Notes under the pieces: model-generated
The model's input: the letters and a program-made list of their open reading frames with translations, nothing else
Told to the model about the DNA's origin: nothing
Database searches by the model: none
Program-made: the position numbers and the translations under genes
Origin: DRPN01 sp964383915
GTDB lineage: Bacteria; Bacteroidota; Bacteroidia; Bacteroidales; VadinHA17
Length of the DNA: 64,000 nt
Direction of reading: 5' to 3'
Assembly: GCA_964383915.1 (NCBI GenBank)
Contig: CAYLJE010000001.1
Coordinates: 1 to 64,000, forward strand
In this document: positions 35,958 to 44,715 of the stretch, in pieces
Position numbering within the stretch: the stretch's first letter is position 1
Layout: every line of letters starts with the position of its first letter

Positions 35958-37624
35958 TGATCTATAACAAAACATATCGTTTATTTTTGTTTCTGGCTGC
36001 ATTGTTCTTACTTAATAGTCAACTGATTGCCCAGCAGAAAGAGATCCGGAAAGAAGTGAAAGTTGTAAAACCTTATGAACCTTCCCTGTCAGATGTAAGA
36101 AAAATTGATATTTCCCCTGTCATCAGGGATACGGTAAAATACCATCCCAAAGTAAGGTATGTTATTTCGCCGAAACCGATGATGGTCCCTTTCAAAGCCC
36201 GACCCATCAAACCAGCCCGTCTTGCCGGAGAATCAATCCCCAGGCTTTATAAAAGTTATTTCAAACTTGGGATAGGAAATTACATTACACCACTGGTTGA
36301 GTTTAATATGAGTACCCTCCGTTCGAGAGATCATATACTTGGCTTTTACTTCGGGAGTCTTTCTTCATACGGGAAAATAAAACTAAATAACGACAAAAGA
36401 GTGAACGGGGGATATGGGGATACCAGGGGCATGGTTTACGGAAAGAAAATATTTCACTATGCTACATTAAATGGAAACCTGTTTGTTAACAGGAACCGGG
36501 TAAATTTCTATGGTTATAATCCATTGGTTGATACTACTCTTTTTATAGACAGCATACGGCAGTCTTATTTTAATCCCGGGGCCAATTTACGTCTGTATTC
36601 TATACGTGCCGATTCCAACCATTTGAATTATGACCTGAGGGTCAGCGTTGATTATTTTTCAGACAAGTATAATTACTATCAACAGGGCATTCGCTTTAAT
36701 GGAAAACTTTTTAATGTTTTTAAGGGTAAAACAATCGGAATCAATACAGATGTTCAATATTTTAACAATAATGTGCTTCCCTTCGGCCACTCTGATGCTG
36801 TTTTTTCCTTTGAACCCTGGTTCTTTCAGTCAGCCTCCGAATGGCGCATGAAAGCTTCTATTGCTGCAACGATTGATGCAAGAGAAGATAATACGGATAT
36901 CAGACTCTATCCACGTATTCGCTTTCAGTTTAAGATCATCCCCGACTACCTGATGGCTTATCTTGGTATGGATGGGAAAATGGTGGTGAATGATTATCAG
37001 TCTATTGCCGGAATGAATCCTTATATTAAACCTGGTTTATATGTTCACAATACAGACCATAAAATGATCTTCTACCTTGGACTTTCAGGTTCACTCGCTC
37101 CAGGGACAGAGTATAAGCTATATGGTTCCTATGCCCTTGTTGACGGGATGCCATTTTTTGTAAATGACACATCCAATGTCCTGGGGAATGTTTTCTCGGT
37201 TGCTTATGATGATATACAGCTTGCCCACCTGTCCGGAGAATTTATGAGGCAGGCAGGAAAAAAATTATCACTACGGTTGCGTGCGGAAATATATAAGTAT
37301 AGTATGTCCGCACTCTATAAACCTTGGCATAAACCAGCTTTCGATGCTTCCCTGGGGATAAGATACAATCTGCAGGATAAGATTATTCTCAATGCTGATA
37401 TGATGTTTATTGGTAAAAGGTATGTCCGGACGCTTTCATCCCCGCTTCATGTAACCATGCTCAAAGCTTATCCTGATCTGAACCTGAGCTTGGAATACAG
37501 ATACAGGAAAATACTTTCTTTCTTTATACGAATGAACAATATGGCCGGTATCCGCTATGAAATCTGGAACCAATATCCCACACAAGGATTCTTATTCATG
37601 GGAGGATTCACATATTCCTTGTAA
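35954..37624 (+). CDS. Outer-membrane beta-barrel protein (TonB-receptor-like, no plug)
   Basis: This 556-residue exported protein has a signal peptide (about residues 1-26, ending 'SQLIAQQ'). A Pro-rich periplasmic N-terminal stretch follows ('VKVVKPYEPSLSDVRKI'). From about residue 90 to the end it has alternating amphipathic, aromatic-rich strands ('KSYFKLGIGNYITPLVEFNM', 'YHYATLN'-like segments) and a final strand ending 'GFTYSL', typical of outer-membrane barrels. It lacks a TonB box, plug and carboxypeptidase-like domain. It is translationally coupled to the long TPR protein. I infer an outer-membrane partner of the TPR protein; no specific function is known to me. Confidence 0.75.
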   Translation: MMIYNKTYRLFLFLAALFLLNSQLIAQQKEIRKEVKVVKPYEPSLSDVRKIDISPVIRDTVKYHPKVRYVISPKPMMVPFKARPIKPARLAGESIPRLYKSYFKLGIGNYITPLVEFNMSTLRSRDHILGFYFGSLSSYGKIKLNNDKRVNGGYGDTRGMVYGKKIFHYATLNGNLFVNRNRVNFYGYNPLVDTTLFIDSIRQSYFNPGANLRLYSIRADSNHLNYDLRVSVDYFSDKYNYYQQGIRFNGKLFNVFKGKTIGINTDVQYFNNNVLPFGHSDAVFSFEPWFFQSASEWRMKASIAATIDAREDNTDIRLYPRIRFQFKIIPDYLMAYLGMDGKMVVNDYQSIAGMNPYIKPGLYVHNTDHKMIFYLGLSGSLAPGTEYKLYGSYALVDGMPFFVNDTSNVLGNVFSVAYDDIQLAHLSGEFMRQAGKKLSLRLRAEIYKYSMSALYKPWHKPAFDASLGIRYNLQDKIILNADMMFIGKRYVRTLSSPLHVTMLKAYPDLNLSLEYRYRKILSFFIRMNNMAGIRYEIWNQYPTQGFLFMGGFTYSL

Positions 37625-37739
37625 AACAGGCTGTTACATCTGTTCTGTTTGAGTTGTTAACATTTCAACAGAGTCAGGTTTTTTTTTCGGATATTTTGTT
37701 TATTATCTGTTAAAAAAATAATGCAGTTGATCGTGCTTA

Positions 37740-37773
37740 ATTGCCTGATTTTCATTAAAATTTAGTATATTTG
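37740..37773 (+). promoter_or_regulatory. Bacteroidota-type promoter upstream of gyrB
   Basis: ATTG at 37740-37743 and TATATTTG at 37766-37773 are 22 bases apart, close to the TTTG/TAnnTTTG pattern. This would give a leader of about 200 bases before gyrB at 37987. The rest of the 362-base gap 37625-37986 holds a weak hairpin and T run after the barrel gene (about 37650-37690) and a possible leader ORF. Confidence 0.55.
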
Positions 37774-37798
37774 CATATCTTATTACAGAAGAAATAAT

Positions 37799-37984
37799 AT
37801 GTGTTGTATTTTGTTGTCAGAGACTATGTTGTGGAGGATGAAAAAAATACGGAACAAGATAGTTTTTAATGTTTCTTTTGCCGGAACAGCAGTTAATTAT
37901 AATCATAAAAAGCTTAAAAGAATAATGAATAGAAATCCCGGAGGAAATTTCGGTAAAAGGGATTATGTTTCAAAAATAAATTAA
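37799..37984 (+). other. Possible 61-codon leader ORF before gyrB
   Basis: An ATG at 37799 lies about 25 bases after the predicted promoter and opens a 61-codon frame that stops 2 bases before the gyrB ATG. The product would be basic ('MKKIRNKIVF', 'HKKLKRIMNRN') and matches nothing I recognise. It may be chance, a leader peptide, or a small protein. Confidence that it is translated is low. Confidence 0.2.
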
Positions 37985-37986
37985 TT

Positions 37987-39972
37987 ATGAGTGACAAAAT
38001 GAAGAAGAATGGCAGTAATGGATATTCTGCCGAAAACATCCAGGTTTTAGAGGGACTGGAAGCAGTACGCAAGCGACCTGCCATGTATATTGGAGATGTC
38101 AGTGAAAAAGGCTTGCACCATTTGGTATATGAGGTCGTTGATAACTCCATCGACGAAGCACTGGCCGGTTATTGTAACAATATTGATGTGACTATCAATG
38201 AAGATGGTTCCATAACCATTACCGATGACGGACGGGGAATTCCTACAGATATGCATGAGAAGGAACACCGTTCTGCGCTTGAGGTTGTCATGACGGTGCT
38301 TCATGCCGGCGGAAAATTTAATAAGGATAGCTACAAAGTATCGGGAGGATTACACGGGGTAGGTGTTTCTTGTGTAAATGCACTTTCCGATTATTTGCGT
38401 GCAGAGGTGTACCGGGAAGGGAAAATTTATGTACAGGAATATCACAAAGGGAAACCACTGGACAAGGTGAAAGTGGTGGGTGTCACGGAAAGAAACGGTA
38501 CCAAGGTTACCTTTAAACCGGATAGTACCATCTTTATCACCATTGAATTTAAATATGAGATTCTGGCTGCCCGCCTCCGTGAACTCGCTTTCCTGAATAA
38601 AAAAATCCGGCTTACCCTGACCGACAAACGGGAAACACTTGAAAACGGCAACGATAACGGAGATGAAACTGATCATGGCAAATATCGTCATGATAATTTC
38701 TATTCTGAACAGGGATTACTTGAATTTGTACGTTACCTTGATTCTACACGGGAGGCCCTCACTGAGAAACCAATCTTTATCGAAACGGAAAAAAACGGGA
38801 TCCCGATAGAGATAGCCATGCAATACAATACTTCTTTTTCCGAAAATATTCATACTTATGTTAATAATATCAACACTATTGAGGGGGGAACCCATTTATC
38901 CGGTTTCCGGCGCGGACTGACACGTACTCTGAAAAACTATGCTGAGAAGTCGGGGATGACAACCAAATTGAAATTTGATATTAATGGGGATGATTTCAGG
39001 GAAGGTCTTACAGCTATTGTTTCACTAAAAGTGCAGGAACCACAGTTTGAAGGACAGACCAAAACAAAACTGGGAAATTCTGAAGTGATGGGAGCTGTAG
39101 ATCAGGCTGTCAGCACTGCATTGACCAATTACCTGGAGGAAAACCCCAAAGATGCCAAAATTATTGTCCAGAAAGTGATCCTGGCTGCTACGGCCCGCCA
39201 TGCTGCCCGCAAAGCCAGAGAATTGGTGCAGCGGAAAAACGTATTATCCGGTTCCGGACTCCCTGGGAAACTGGCAGATTGTGCCCAAAAAGATCCTAAT
39301 GGAACAGAAATCTTCCTCGTGGAAGGAGATTCGGCAGGTGGTACGGCTAAACAGGGAAGGGACAGACACTTTCAGGCTATTCTGCCGCTGAGAGGGAAGA
39401 TACTGAATGTCGAAAAAGCCATGACGCACAAGATCTATGAAAATGAAGAGATAAAAAATATTTTCATAGCCCTTGGCGTTTCCATTGGTACTGAGGAAGA
39501 TAGTAAAGCTCTGGACTTGTCCGGATTACGCTATCATAAGATTATCATTATGACGGATGCAGATGTGGACGGAAGCCACATTGACACTCTGATTATGACA
39601 TTATTCTTCAGATATATGCAGGATTTGATTAAAAATGGATATCTATATATAGCGACGCCCCCGCTTTACATGGCCAAAAAAGGAAAAAATCTCCGGTATT
39701 GCTGGACCGAACAACAACGGTTGCTGGCAGTTGAAGAAATGGGTGGCGAACAGGGAGGGGTCTCCGTACAACGTTACAAAGGGCTGGGAGAGATGAATGC
39801 CGAGCAGCTTTGGGAAACCACCATGAACCCTGAAAAACGTACACTCAGGCAGGTGACCATAGAGAGTGCAGCAGAAGCCGACCGCATCTTTTCTATGTTG
39901 ATGGGAGATGAAGTACCACCACGCCGTGATTTTATAGAAAAACATGCAAAATATGCCAATATTGATGCTTAA
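37987..39972 (+). CDS. gyrB: DNA gyrase subunit B
   Basis: GyrB is the ATPase subunit of DNA gyrase, which introduces negative supercoils. The 661 residues include the GHKL ATPase: 'VYEVVDNSIDEALAGYC' (catalytic Glu and Mg-binding Asn), 'TDDGRGIPTDMH' and 'VSGGLHGVGVSCVNALS'. The transducer domain follows. The TOPRIM domain has 'FLVEGDSAGGTAKQGRD' and 'TDADVDGSHIDTL', and the C-terminal part has 'QRYKGLGEMNAEQLWETTM'. The 'AKQGRDRHFQAILPLRGKIL' region is typical of GyrB rather than ParE. It follows a long leader and is upstream of, but functionally unrelated to, the xylose operon. Confidence 0.96.
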   Translation: MSDKMKKNGSNGYSAENIQVLEGLEAVRKRPAMYIGDVSEKGLHHLVYEVVDNSIDEALAGYCNNIDVTINEDGSITITDDGRGIPTDMHEKEHRSALEVVMTVLHAGGKFNKDSYKVSGGLHGVGVSCVNALSDYLRAEVYREGKIYVQEYHKGKPLDKVKVVGVTERNGTKVTFKPDSTIFITIEFKYEILAARLRELAFLNKKIRLTLTDKRETLENGNDNGDETDHGKYRHDNFYSEQGLLEFVRYLDSTREALTEKPIFIETEKNGIPIEIAMQYNTSFSENIHTYVNNINTIEGGTHLSGFRRGLTRTLKNYAEKSGMTTKLKFDINGDDFREGLTAIVSLKVQEPQFEGQTKTKLGNSEVMGAVDQAVSTALTNYLEENPKDAKIIVQKVILAATARHAARKARELVQRKNVLSGSGLPGKLADCAQKDPNGTEIFLVEGDSAGGTAKQGRDRHFQAILPLRGKILNVEKAMTHKIYENEEIKNIFIALGVSIGTEEDSKALDLSGLRYHKIIIMTDADVDGSHIDTLIMTLFFRYMQDLIKNGYLYIATPPLYMAKKGKNLRYCWTEQQRLLAVEEMGGEQGGVSVQRYKGLGEMNAEQLWETTMNPEKRTLRQVTIESAAEADRIFSMLMGDEVPPRRDFIEKHAKYANIDA

Positions 39973-40007
39973 TATATTCTACAATTTTTTTAAAACCTTA
40001 ATACATC

Positions 40008-41498
40008 ATGTTGTTTTTAGGATATGACGTGGGTAGCTCTTCCGTTAAGGCAACCCTCCTTGACGGGAATAAAGGAATCCCTGTTGCGGTTGTCAGTTAT
40101 CCCGAAATAGAAATGCCTATAAATGCTCCACATGCCGGATGGGCAGAGCAGAACCCTGAGATGTGGTGGACAAACTTGGGAATAGTAACCCGTAAGCTCC
40201 TGGAACAGGCAGGGTCTCCCCCCGGAGATATTGGAGCTATCGGTATTTCTTATCAGATGCATGGCCTGGTGATGATAGATGAAAACAAAAAGGTATTGCG
40301 TCCTTCTATTATCTGGTGTGATAGCCGGGCGGTAGAAATCGGAACTATTGCTTTTGAAGAGATGGGCCCCAATATTTGCCTGGATCATCTGCTGAATTCT
40401 CCAGGGAATTTCACTGCGTCTAAACTGGCGTGGGTTAAAAAAAATGAACCCGGGATTTACAAAAAGACCTGGAAATTTCTCCTTCCCGGCGACTATATCG
40501 CTATGCGTATGACGGGGGAGGCGGTTACTACCATCCCCGGGTTGTCAGAAGGGATTTTCTGGGATTTTAAAAATAATGAAGTAGCATCGTTGGTGACAGA
40601 TTATTTTGGTTTTGACCCGAAGTTGTTCCCATCGGTTGTCCCGGTATTCGGGGATCAGGGGAAACTGACGGAGCTGGCTGCCGGAGAATTGGGATTGGTT
40701 CCCGGAATTCCTGTAACCTACCGGGCTGGTGATCAGCCAAACAATGCCTTTTCACTAAATGTAATGAACCCCGGAGAGGTAGCTGCTACGGCTGGTACAT
40801 CGGGAGTGGTGTACGGGGTAAGTGACCAGCGAAAATATGATCCGTTATCCAGGGTAAATACTTTCGTACATGTGAATCACCAACCGCCGGAAAATAGGTT
40901 TGGAGTATTGTTGTGCATCAATGGTACAGGAATCCTGAATGCATGGCTGCGACAGAATCTGATGGAAGGAAAGGTGAGCTATCCCCGGATGAATGAAGAA
41001 GCTGCCAATGTGCCGGTGGGTGCAGAGGGATTGACCATTCTTCCTTTTGGCAACGGAGCGGAGCGAATACTCTCGAATAAAGATCCGGGATCTGTTTTTT
41101 CAGGCCTCCGGTTCAACAGGCACCACCGGGCGCATATTTTACGGGCGGCACAGGAAGGGATCGCTTTTGCTTTTCGTTATGGTTTGGAGATCATGCAGGA
41201 AACTGGGATTGATCCAACGGTGATCCGGGCCGGCCATGCCAACATGTTCCTGAGTCCCTTGTTTGCCGAAGCCATAGCTAACAGTACAAAGACAAAAATA
41301 GAATTGTTTGATACCGATGGTTCCAGGGGAGCAGCCCTCGCTGCCGGATACGGTGTCGGATTTTATCATTCTTTTGATGAATGTTTTAAATCTCTGAGAA
41401 AAATAAAGACCATAGAACCTGATGTTATACTCTCAGATCAATATGAGGAGGCTTACCAACGCTGGAAGAAATTATTGAAAAATACAATGAACCAATAG
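40008..41498 (+). CDS. xylB: Xylulokinase
   Basis: This FGGY-family kinase phosphorylates D-xylulose to xylulose-5-phosphate for entry into the pentose phosphate pathway. The 496 residues start with the ATP/phosphate loop 'FLGYDVGSSSVKATLLDG'. The substrate site 'GISYQMHGLVMIDE' is typical of XylB (Met-His). The catalytic Asp lies in 'TYRAGDQPNNAFS', and 'ATAGTSGVVYG' marks the C-terminal ATP domain. It is the first gene of xylB-xylA-xylE, 35 bases after gyrB. Confidence 0.95.
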   Translation: MLFLGYDVGSSSVKATLLDGNKGIPVAVVSYPEIEMPINAPHAGWAEQNPEMWWTNLGIVTRKLLEQAGSPPGDIGAIGISYQMHGLVMIDENKKVLRPSIIWCDSRAVEIGTIAFEEMGPNICLDHLLNSPGNFTASKLAWVKKNEPGIYKKTWKFLLPGDYIAMRMTGEAVTTIPGLSEGIFWDFKNNEVASLVTDYFGFDPKLFPSVVPVFGDQGKLTELAAGELGLVPGIPVTYRAGDQPNNAFSLNVMNPGEVAATAGTSGVVYGVSDQRKYDPLSRVNTFVHVNHQPPENRFGVLLCINGTGILNAWLRQNLMEGKVSYPRMNEEAANVPVGAEGLTILPFGNGAERILSNKDPGSVFSGLRFNRHHRAHILRAAQEGIAFAFRYGLEIMQETGIDPTVIRAGHANMFLSPLFAEAIANSTKTKIELFDTDGSRGAALAAGYGVGFYHSFDECFKSLRKIKTIEPDVILSDQYEEAYQRWKKLLKNTMNQ

Positions 41499-41547
41499 AA
41501 AATTTTGCTTTTCCCATGTATTAATAATAAATCAAAATAATTACAAG

Positions 41548-42876
41548 ATGAATATACTAAAAGGTCAAAAGGAGTATTTCCCGGGGATAGGGAAGATTTC
41601 ATACGAAGGAAAAGGTTCCGATAATCCGTTAGCATTTAAGTGGTATGATGCGAGCAGGGTAGTACGGGGAAAAGCGATGAAAGATCATTTTCGGTTTGCA
41701 GTGGCCTACTGGCATACATTTGGGAACACGGGTACCGATCCATTTGGAGCAGGGACAAAAGATTATCCATGGAATGCTTATGATCAGGTGATGGATCGGG
41801 CCCGGGCGAAGATGGATGCGGCGTTTGAGTTTTTCACCAAATTGGGGAATCCGTATTATTGTTTTCATGACTTTGATCTGGTAGAAGAAGGGGAGACTTT
41901 GGGAGAGTCGGAAGGGAGGTTGTCCCGGATGGTGGAATATGCCCGGGAGAAGCAAAGACTTTCCGGGGTAAAGTTATTGTGGGGGACATCCAATCTTTTT
42001 TCACATCCACGTTATATGAACGGAGCGGCGACGAATCCTGACTTCCGTGTAGTAGCCAGGGCCGGAGCACAGGTTAAGAATGCACTGGATGTCAACATTG
42101 CATTAGGAGGAGAGAATTATGTATTTTGGGGAGGGAGGGAAGGATACCTGTCCTTGTTGAATACAGAGATGAAAAGGGAAAAGGAGCATATGGCCCGTTT
42201 TCTTACCATGGCTCGCGATTATGGGCGCAAGCATGGGTTTAGAGGAACTTTTCTGATCGAGCCCAAGCCCATGGAACCCTCCAAGCACCAGTATGATTAT
42301 GATGCGGAAACAGTGATTGGTTTTTTACGGCATTACGGGCTGGACAAAGATTTTAAACTCAACATAGAAGTGAACCATGCCACACTGGCAGGGCATACGT
42401 TCCAACATGAACTCCAGGCAGCTGTTGATGCGGGATTGTTCGGTAGTATAGACGCCAACCGGGGAGATTATCAGAATGGTTGGGATACCGATCAGTTTGC
42501 GATCAATCTGTATGAGACGGTGGAAGCCATGCTGGTGATTTTGCAGGCAGGAGGTTTCACCACAGGGGGTGTCAATTTTGATGCAAAGACACGCCGGAAT
42601 TCTACCGACCTGGAAGATATATTCATTGCCCACATTGCAGCCATGGATGTTTTTGCACGGGCGCTGATCGTAACGGATCATTTACTTATCGACTCGCCGT
42701 ATCTGGAAAAGCTGAAAAAGAGGTATGCTTCATTTGACACGGGAGCAGGGGCGGATTTTGAAGCCGGGGAACTGACACTGGGGAATCTGCATGCTCTGGC
42801 CGGAGAGATAGGGGAACCTCCTCAGGTCAGTGGGAAACAGGAATGGTTCGAGCAGTTGATAAATCTCTATATATAG
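41548..42876 (+). CDS. xylA: Xylose isomerase
   Basis: XylA interconverts D-xylose and D-xylulose using two divalent metals in a TIM barrel. The 442 residues are of the longer class II type. The catalytic His is in 'YYCFHDFDLVEEG', and metal ligands are in 'FLIEPKPMEPSKHQYDYD' and 'NIEVNHATLAGHTFQHEL'. 'GSIDANRGDYQNGWDTDQF' closes the site. It sits between xylB (49 bases) and the transporter gene. Confidence 0.98.
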   Translation: MNILKGQKEYFPGIGKISYEGKGSDNPLAFKWYDASRVVRGKAMKDHFRFAVAYWHTFGNTGTDPFGAGTKDYPWNAYDQVMDRARAKMDAAFEFFTKLGNPYYCFHDFDLVEEGETLGESEGRLSRMVEYAREKQRLSGVKLLWGTSNLFSHPRYMNGAATNPDFRVVARAGAQVKNALDVNIALGGENYVFWGGREGYLSLLNTEMKREKEHMARFLTMARDYGRKHGFRGTFLIEPKPMEPSKHQYDYDAETVIGFLRHYGLDKDFKLNIEVNHATLAGHTFQHELQAAVDAGLFGSIDANRGDYQNGWDTDQFAINLYETVEAMLVILQAGGFTTGGVNFDAKTRRNSTDLEDIFIAHIAAMDVFARALIVTDHLLIDSPYLEKLKKRYASFDTGAGADFEAGELTLGNLHALAGEIGEPPQVSGKQEWFEQLINLYI

Positions 42877-42887
42877 AAAAAATAAAT

Positions 42888-44501
42888 ATGATACAAACGC
42901 AGGATCAGGGGAACCGGGCGTATATCATGGGGATCACCCTGGTGGCCACGCTCGGAGGGTTATTATTTGGTTATGATACGGCCGTGATTTCCGGCGCGGT
43001 AAAGTCACTACAGGGATTTTTTATTGATACGTTGTATGCCAATTCACAGGAAGCCTCGCAGGTTGTGTTGGAATACAGGATCAGTGTGGCCGTTGTGCTG
43101 GCCATTATTCTGTGTGCTGTGGGAGCCATACTGGTCAAGCTTTATGGGCGTAGAAAAGGATTGACAATCACAGTTGTGATCGTTCTGTTTTCAATTGTTG
43201 GAATGATTATTTTTTTTAATAATCCATTGACACTTACCAGGAAAACAGCCAACTCATTAAAAGGATTCATTGTATCTTCAGCTTTGATCGGATGCGTCAT
43301 CGGGGGAGGTATGGGAGGTTTTGTCAGCAGGGAATTAGGGCGAAAAAGGGGTCTTATAACCGCGGCCCTGTTGTTTACATTATCAGCCGTAGGTTCTGCC
43401 ATTCCTGAGAAGATGAATATTTTCATGGTTCAACCGGTGGTATCCTTTATGATTTACCGGATTATCGGGGGCATCGGTGTCGGACTGGCATCCATGCTTT
43501 CGCCGATGTATATTGCCGAGATAGCCCCGGCCAAAGAGAGAGGACGTCTGGTGTCATGGAACCAGTTTGCTATTATTTTTGGCATGCTGGTGGTTTATTT
43601 TGTAAATTATTTTATTGCCTATAGTCACCATGGGAATGAGGGTTGGCTAATATCTACAGGATGGCGCTGGATGTTTGCTTCAGAGACGATCCCGGCCATG
43701 CTCTTTTTTATTTTGCTGTTTTTTGTCCCCGAATCGCCCCGTTATTTAGTCATGGCCGGGAAGTACCGGAAAGCGCAAACAGTGTTGGAAAAAGTGTCCG
43801 GGAAGTTGCGTGCCGGAACGATTCTGCAGGAGATCAGGGAAACGCTGAAAGAAAAATCCGTTCCCTGGCTTTCTTTTGGGGGAATGGTCATCTTTATCGG
43901 GATCATGCTCTCTGTATTTCAGCAGTTTGTCGGCATTAATGTTGTGCTTTATTATGCGCCGGAGATATTCCGGAATATGGGTTCAGGTACTGACACAGCC
44001 TTGTTGCAAACAATCATCGTGGGAGTCATTAACCTGACATTTACCATACTGGCCATAATGACAGTGGACCGTTTAGGGCGGAAACCACTGATGATTGTCG
44101 GCGCACTTGGGATGGCCCTATCTATGTTTTTACTTGGTTTTACTTTTTATTTCCAGCAACCGGGATTGGCATCTCTGATCTTTATGCTTACCTACACCGC
44201 TTCTTTTGCCATGTCCTGGGGACCGGTAACCTGGGTGCTTTTGTCAGAGATATTCCCGAACAGTATCCGTGGAGCCATGTCGATTGCGGTAGCAGCCCAG
44301 TGGGTGGCCAATCTGATCATCTCCTGGTCCTTCCCGGTCATAAATGACAATTCAGCCTTGATAGGGATCTTTCATCATGGTTTCCCTTACTGGATTTATG
44401 GCCTGATGGGACTCCTGGCAGCCTGGTTTGTCTGGAAAATGGTGCCCGAGACCAAAGGAAAAACGCTGGAAGAAATCGAACGGATATGGAAGAAGAAGTA
44501 A
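42888..44501 (+). CDS. xylE: XylE-type D-xylose:H+ symporter with a ~65-residue insert
   Basis: This sugar-porter-family MFS transporter imports xylose. I start it at 42888 ('MIQTQDQGNR'), after xylA ends, giving 537 residues; an earlier in-frame ATG at 42843 overlaps xylA. Family marks are 'TLGGLLFGYDTAVISGAVKS', 'SALIGCVIGG', 'GRKRGL', 'PMYIAEIAPAKERGRLVSWNQ', 'QQFVGINVVLYYAPEIF' and 'PETKGKTLEEIE'. Between the first and second helices (about residues 45-118) there are about 65 extra residues compared with E. coli XylE. They hold two extra hydrophobic stretches ('SVAVVLAIILCAVGAILV' and 'LTITVVIVLFSIVGMIIFF') separated by 'GRRKG', like a duplicated MFS motif A. It completes the xyl operon. 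Confidence 0.9.
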   Translation: MIQTQDQGNRAYIMGITLVATLGGLLFGYDTAVISGAVKSLQGFFIDTLYANSQEASQVVLEYRISVAVVLAIILCAVGAILVKLYGRRKGLTITVVIVLFSIVGMIIFFNNPLTLTRKTANSLKGFIVSSALIGCVIGGGMGGFVSRELGRKRGLITAALLFTLSAVGSAIPEKMNIFMVQPVVSFMIYRIIGGIGVGLASMLSPMYIAEIAPAKERGRLVSWNQFAIIFGMLVVYFVNYFIAYSHHGNEGWLISTGWRWMFASETIPAMLFFILLFFVPESPRYLVMAGKYRKAQTVLEKVSGKLRAGTILQEIRETLKEKSVPWLSFGGMVIFIGIMLSVFQQFVGINVVLYYAPEIFRNMGSGTDTALLQTIIVGVINLTFTILAIMTVDRLGRKPLMIVGALGMALSMFLLGFTFYFQQPGLASLIFMLTYTASFAMSWGPVTWVLLSEIFPNSIRGAMSIAVAAQWVANLIISWSFPVINDNSALIGIFHHGFPYWIYGLMGLLAAWFVWKMVPETKGKTLEEIERIWKKK

Positions 44502-44715
44502 ACGGATGAATTACAATTCCCGGGAGGCTATAGATGTTTCTCCGGATTAGTATTCCAACACCGGTCGTTTTCAAACACTGTGGGTTAAAGCGTAGGTTAT
44601 CCTGAAGTAGCTGTCTTTTCTTCTTTATTTTTTTGTTACGAAGAGCAATATTATTATTCATATAGAACGCCTTCGTAAATATATGTTTTAGCAGACAGAG
44701 GTTCTTCTTTTAGAG

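Noticed and set aside
37650..37690. Intrinsic terminator after the barrel gene
   Set aside because: The gttgtt/aacaac-like pairing is weak and imperfect, although a T run follows; not strong enough to list.
44502..44715. Small gene or RNA between xylE and the M13 peptidase gene
   Set aside because: No frame, tRNA-like fold or strong hairpin was seen in this 214-base convergent spacer.
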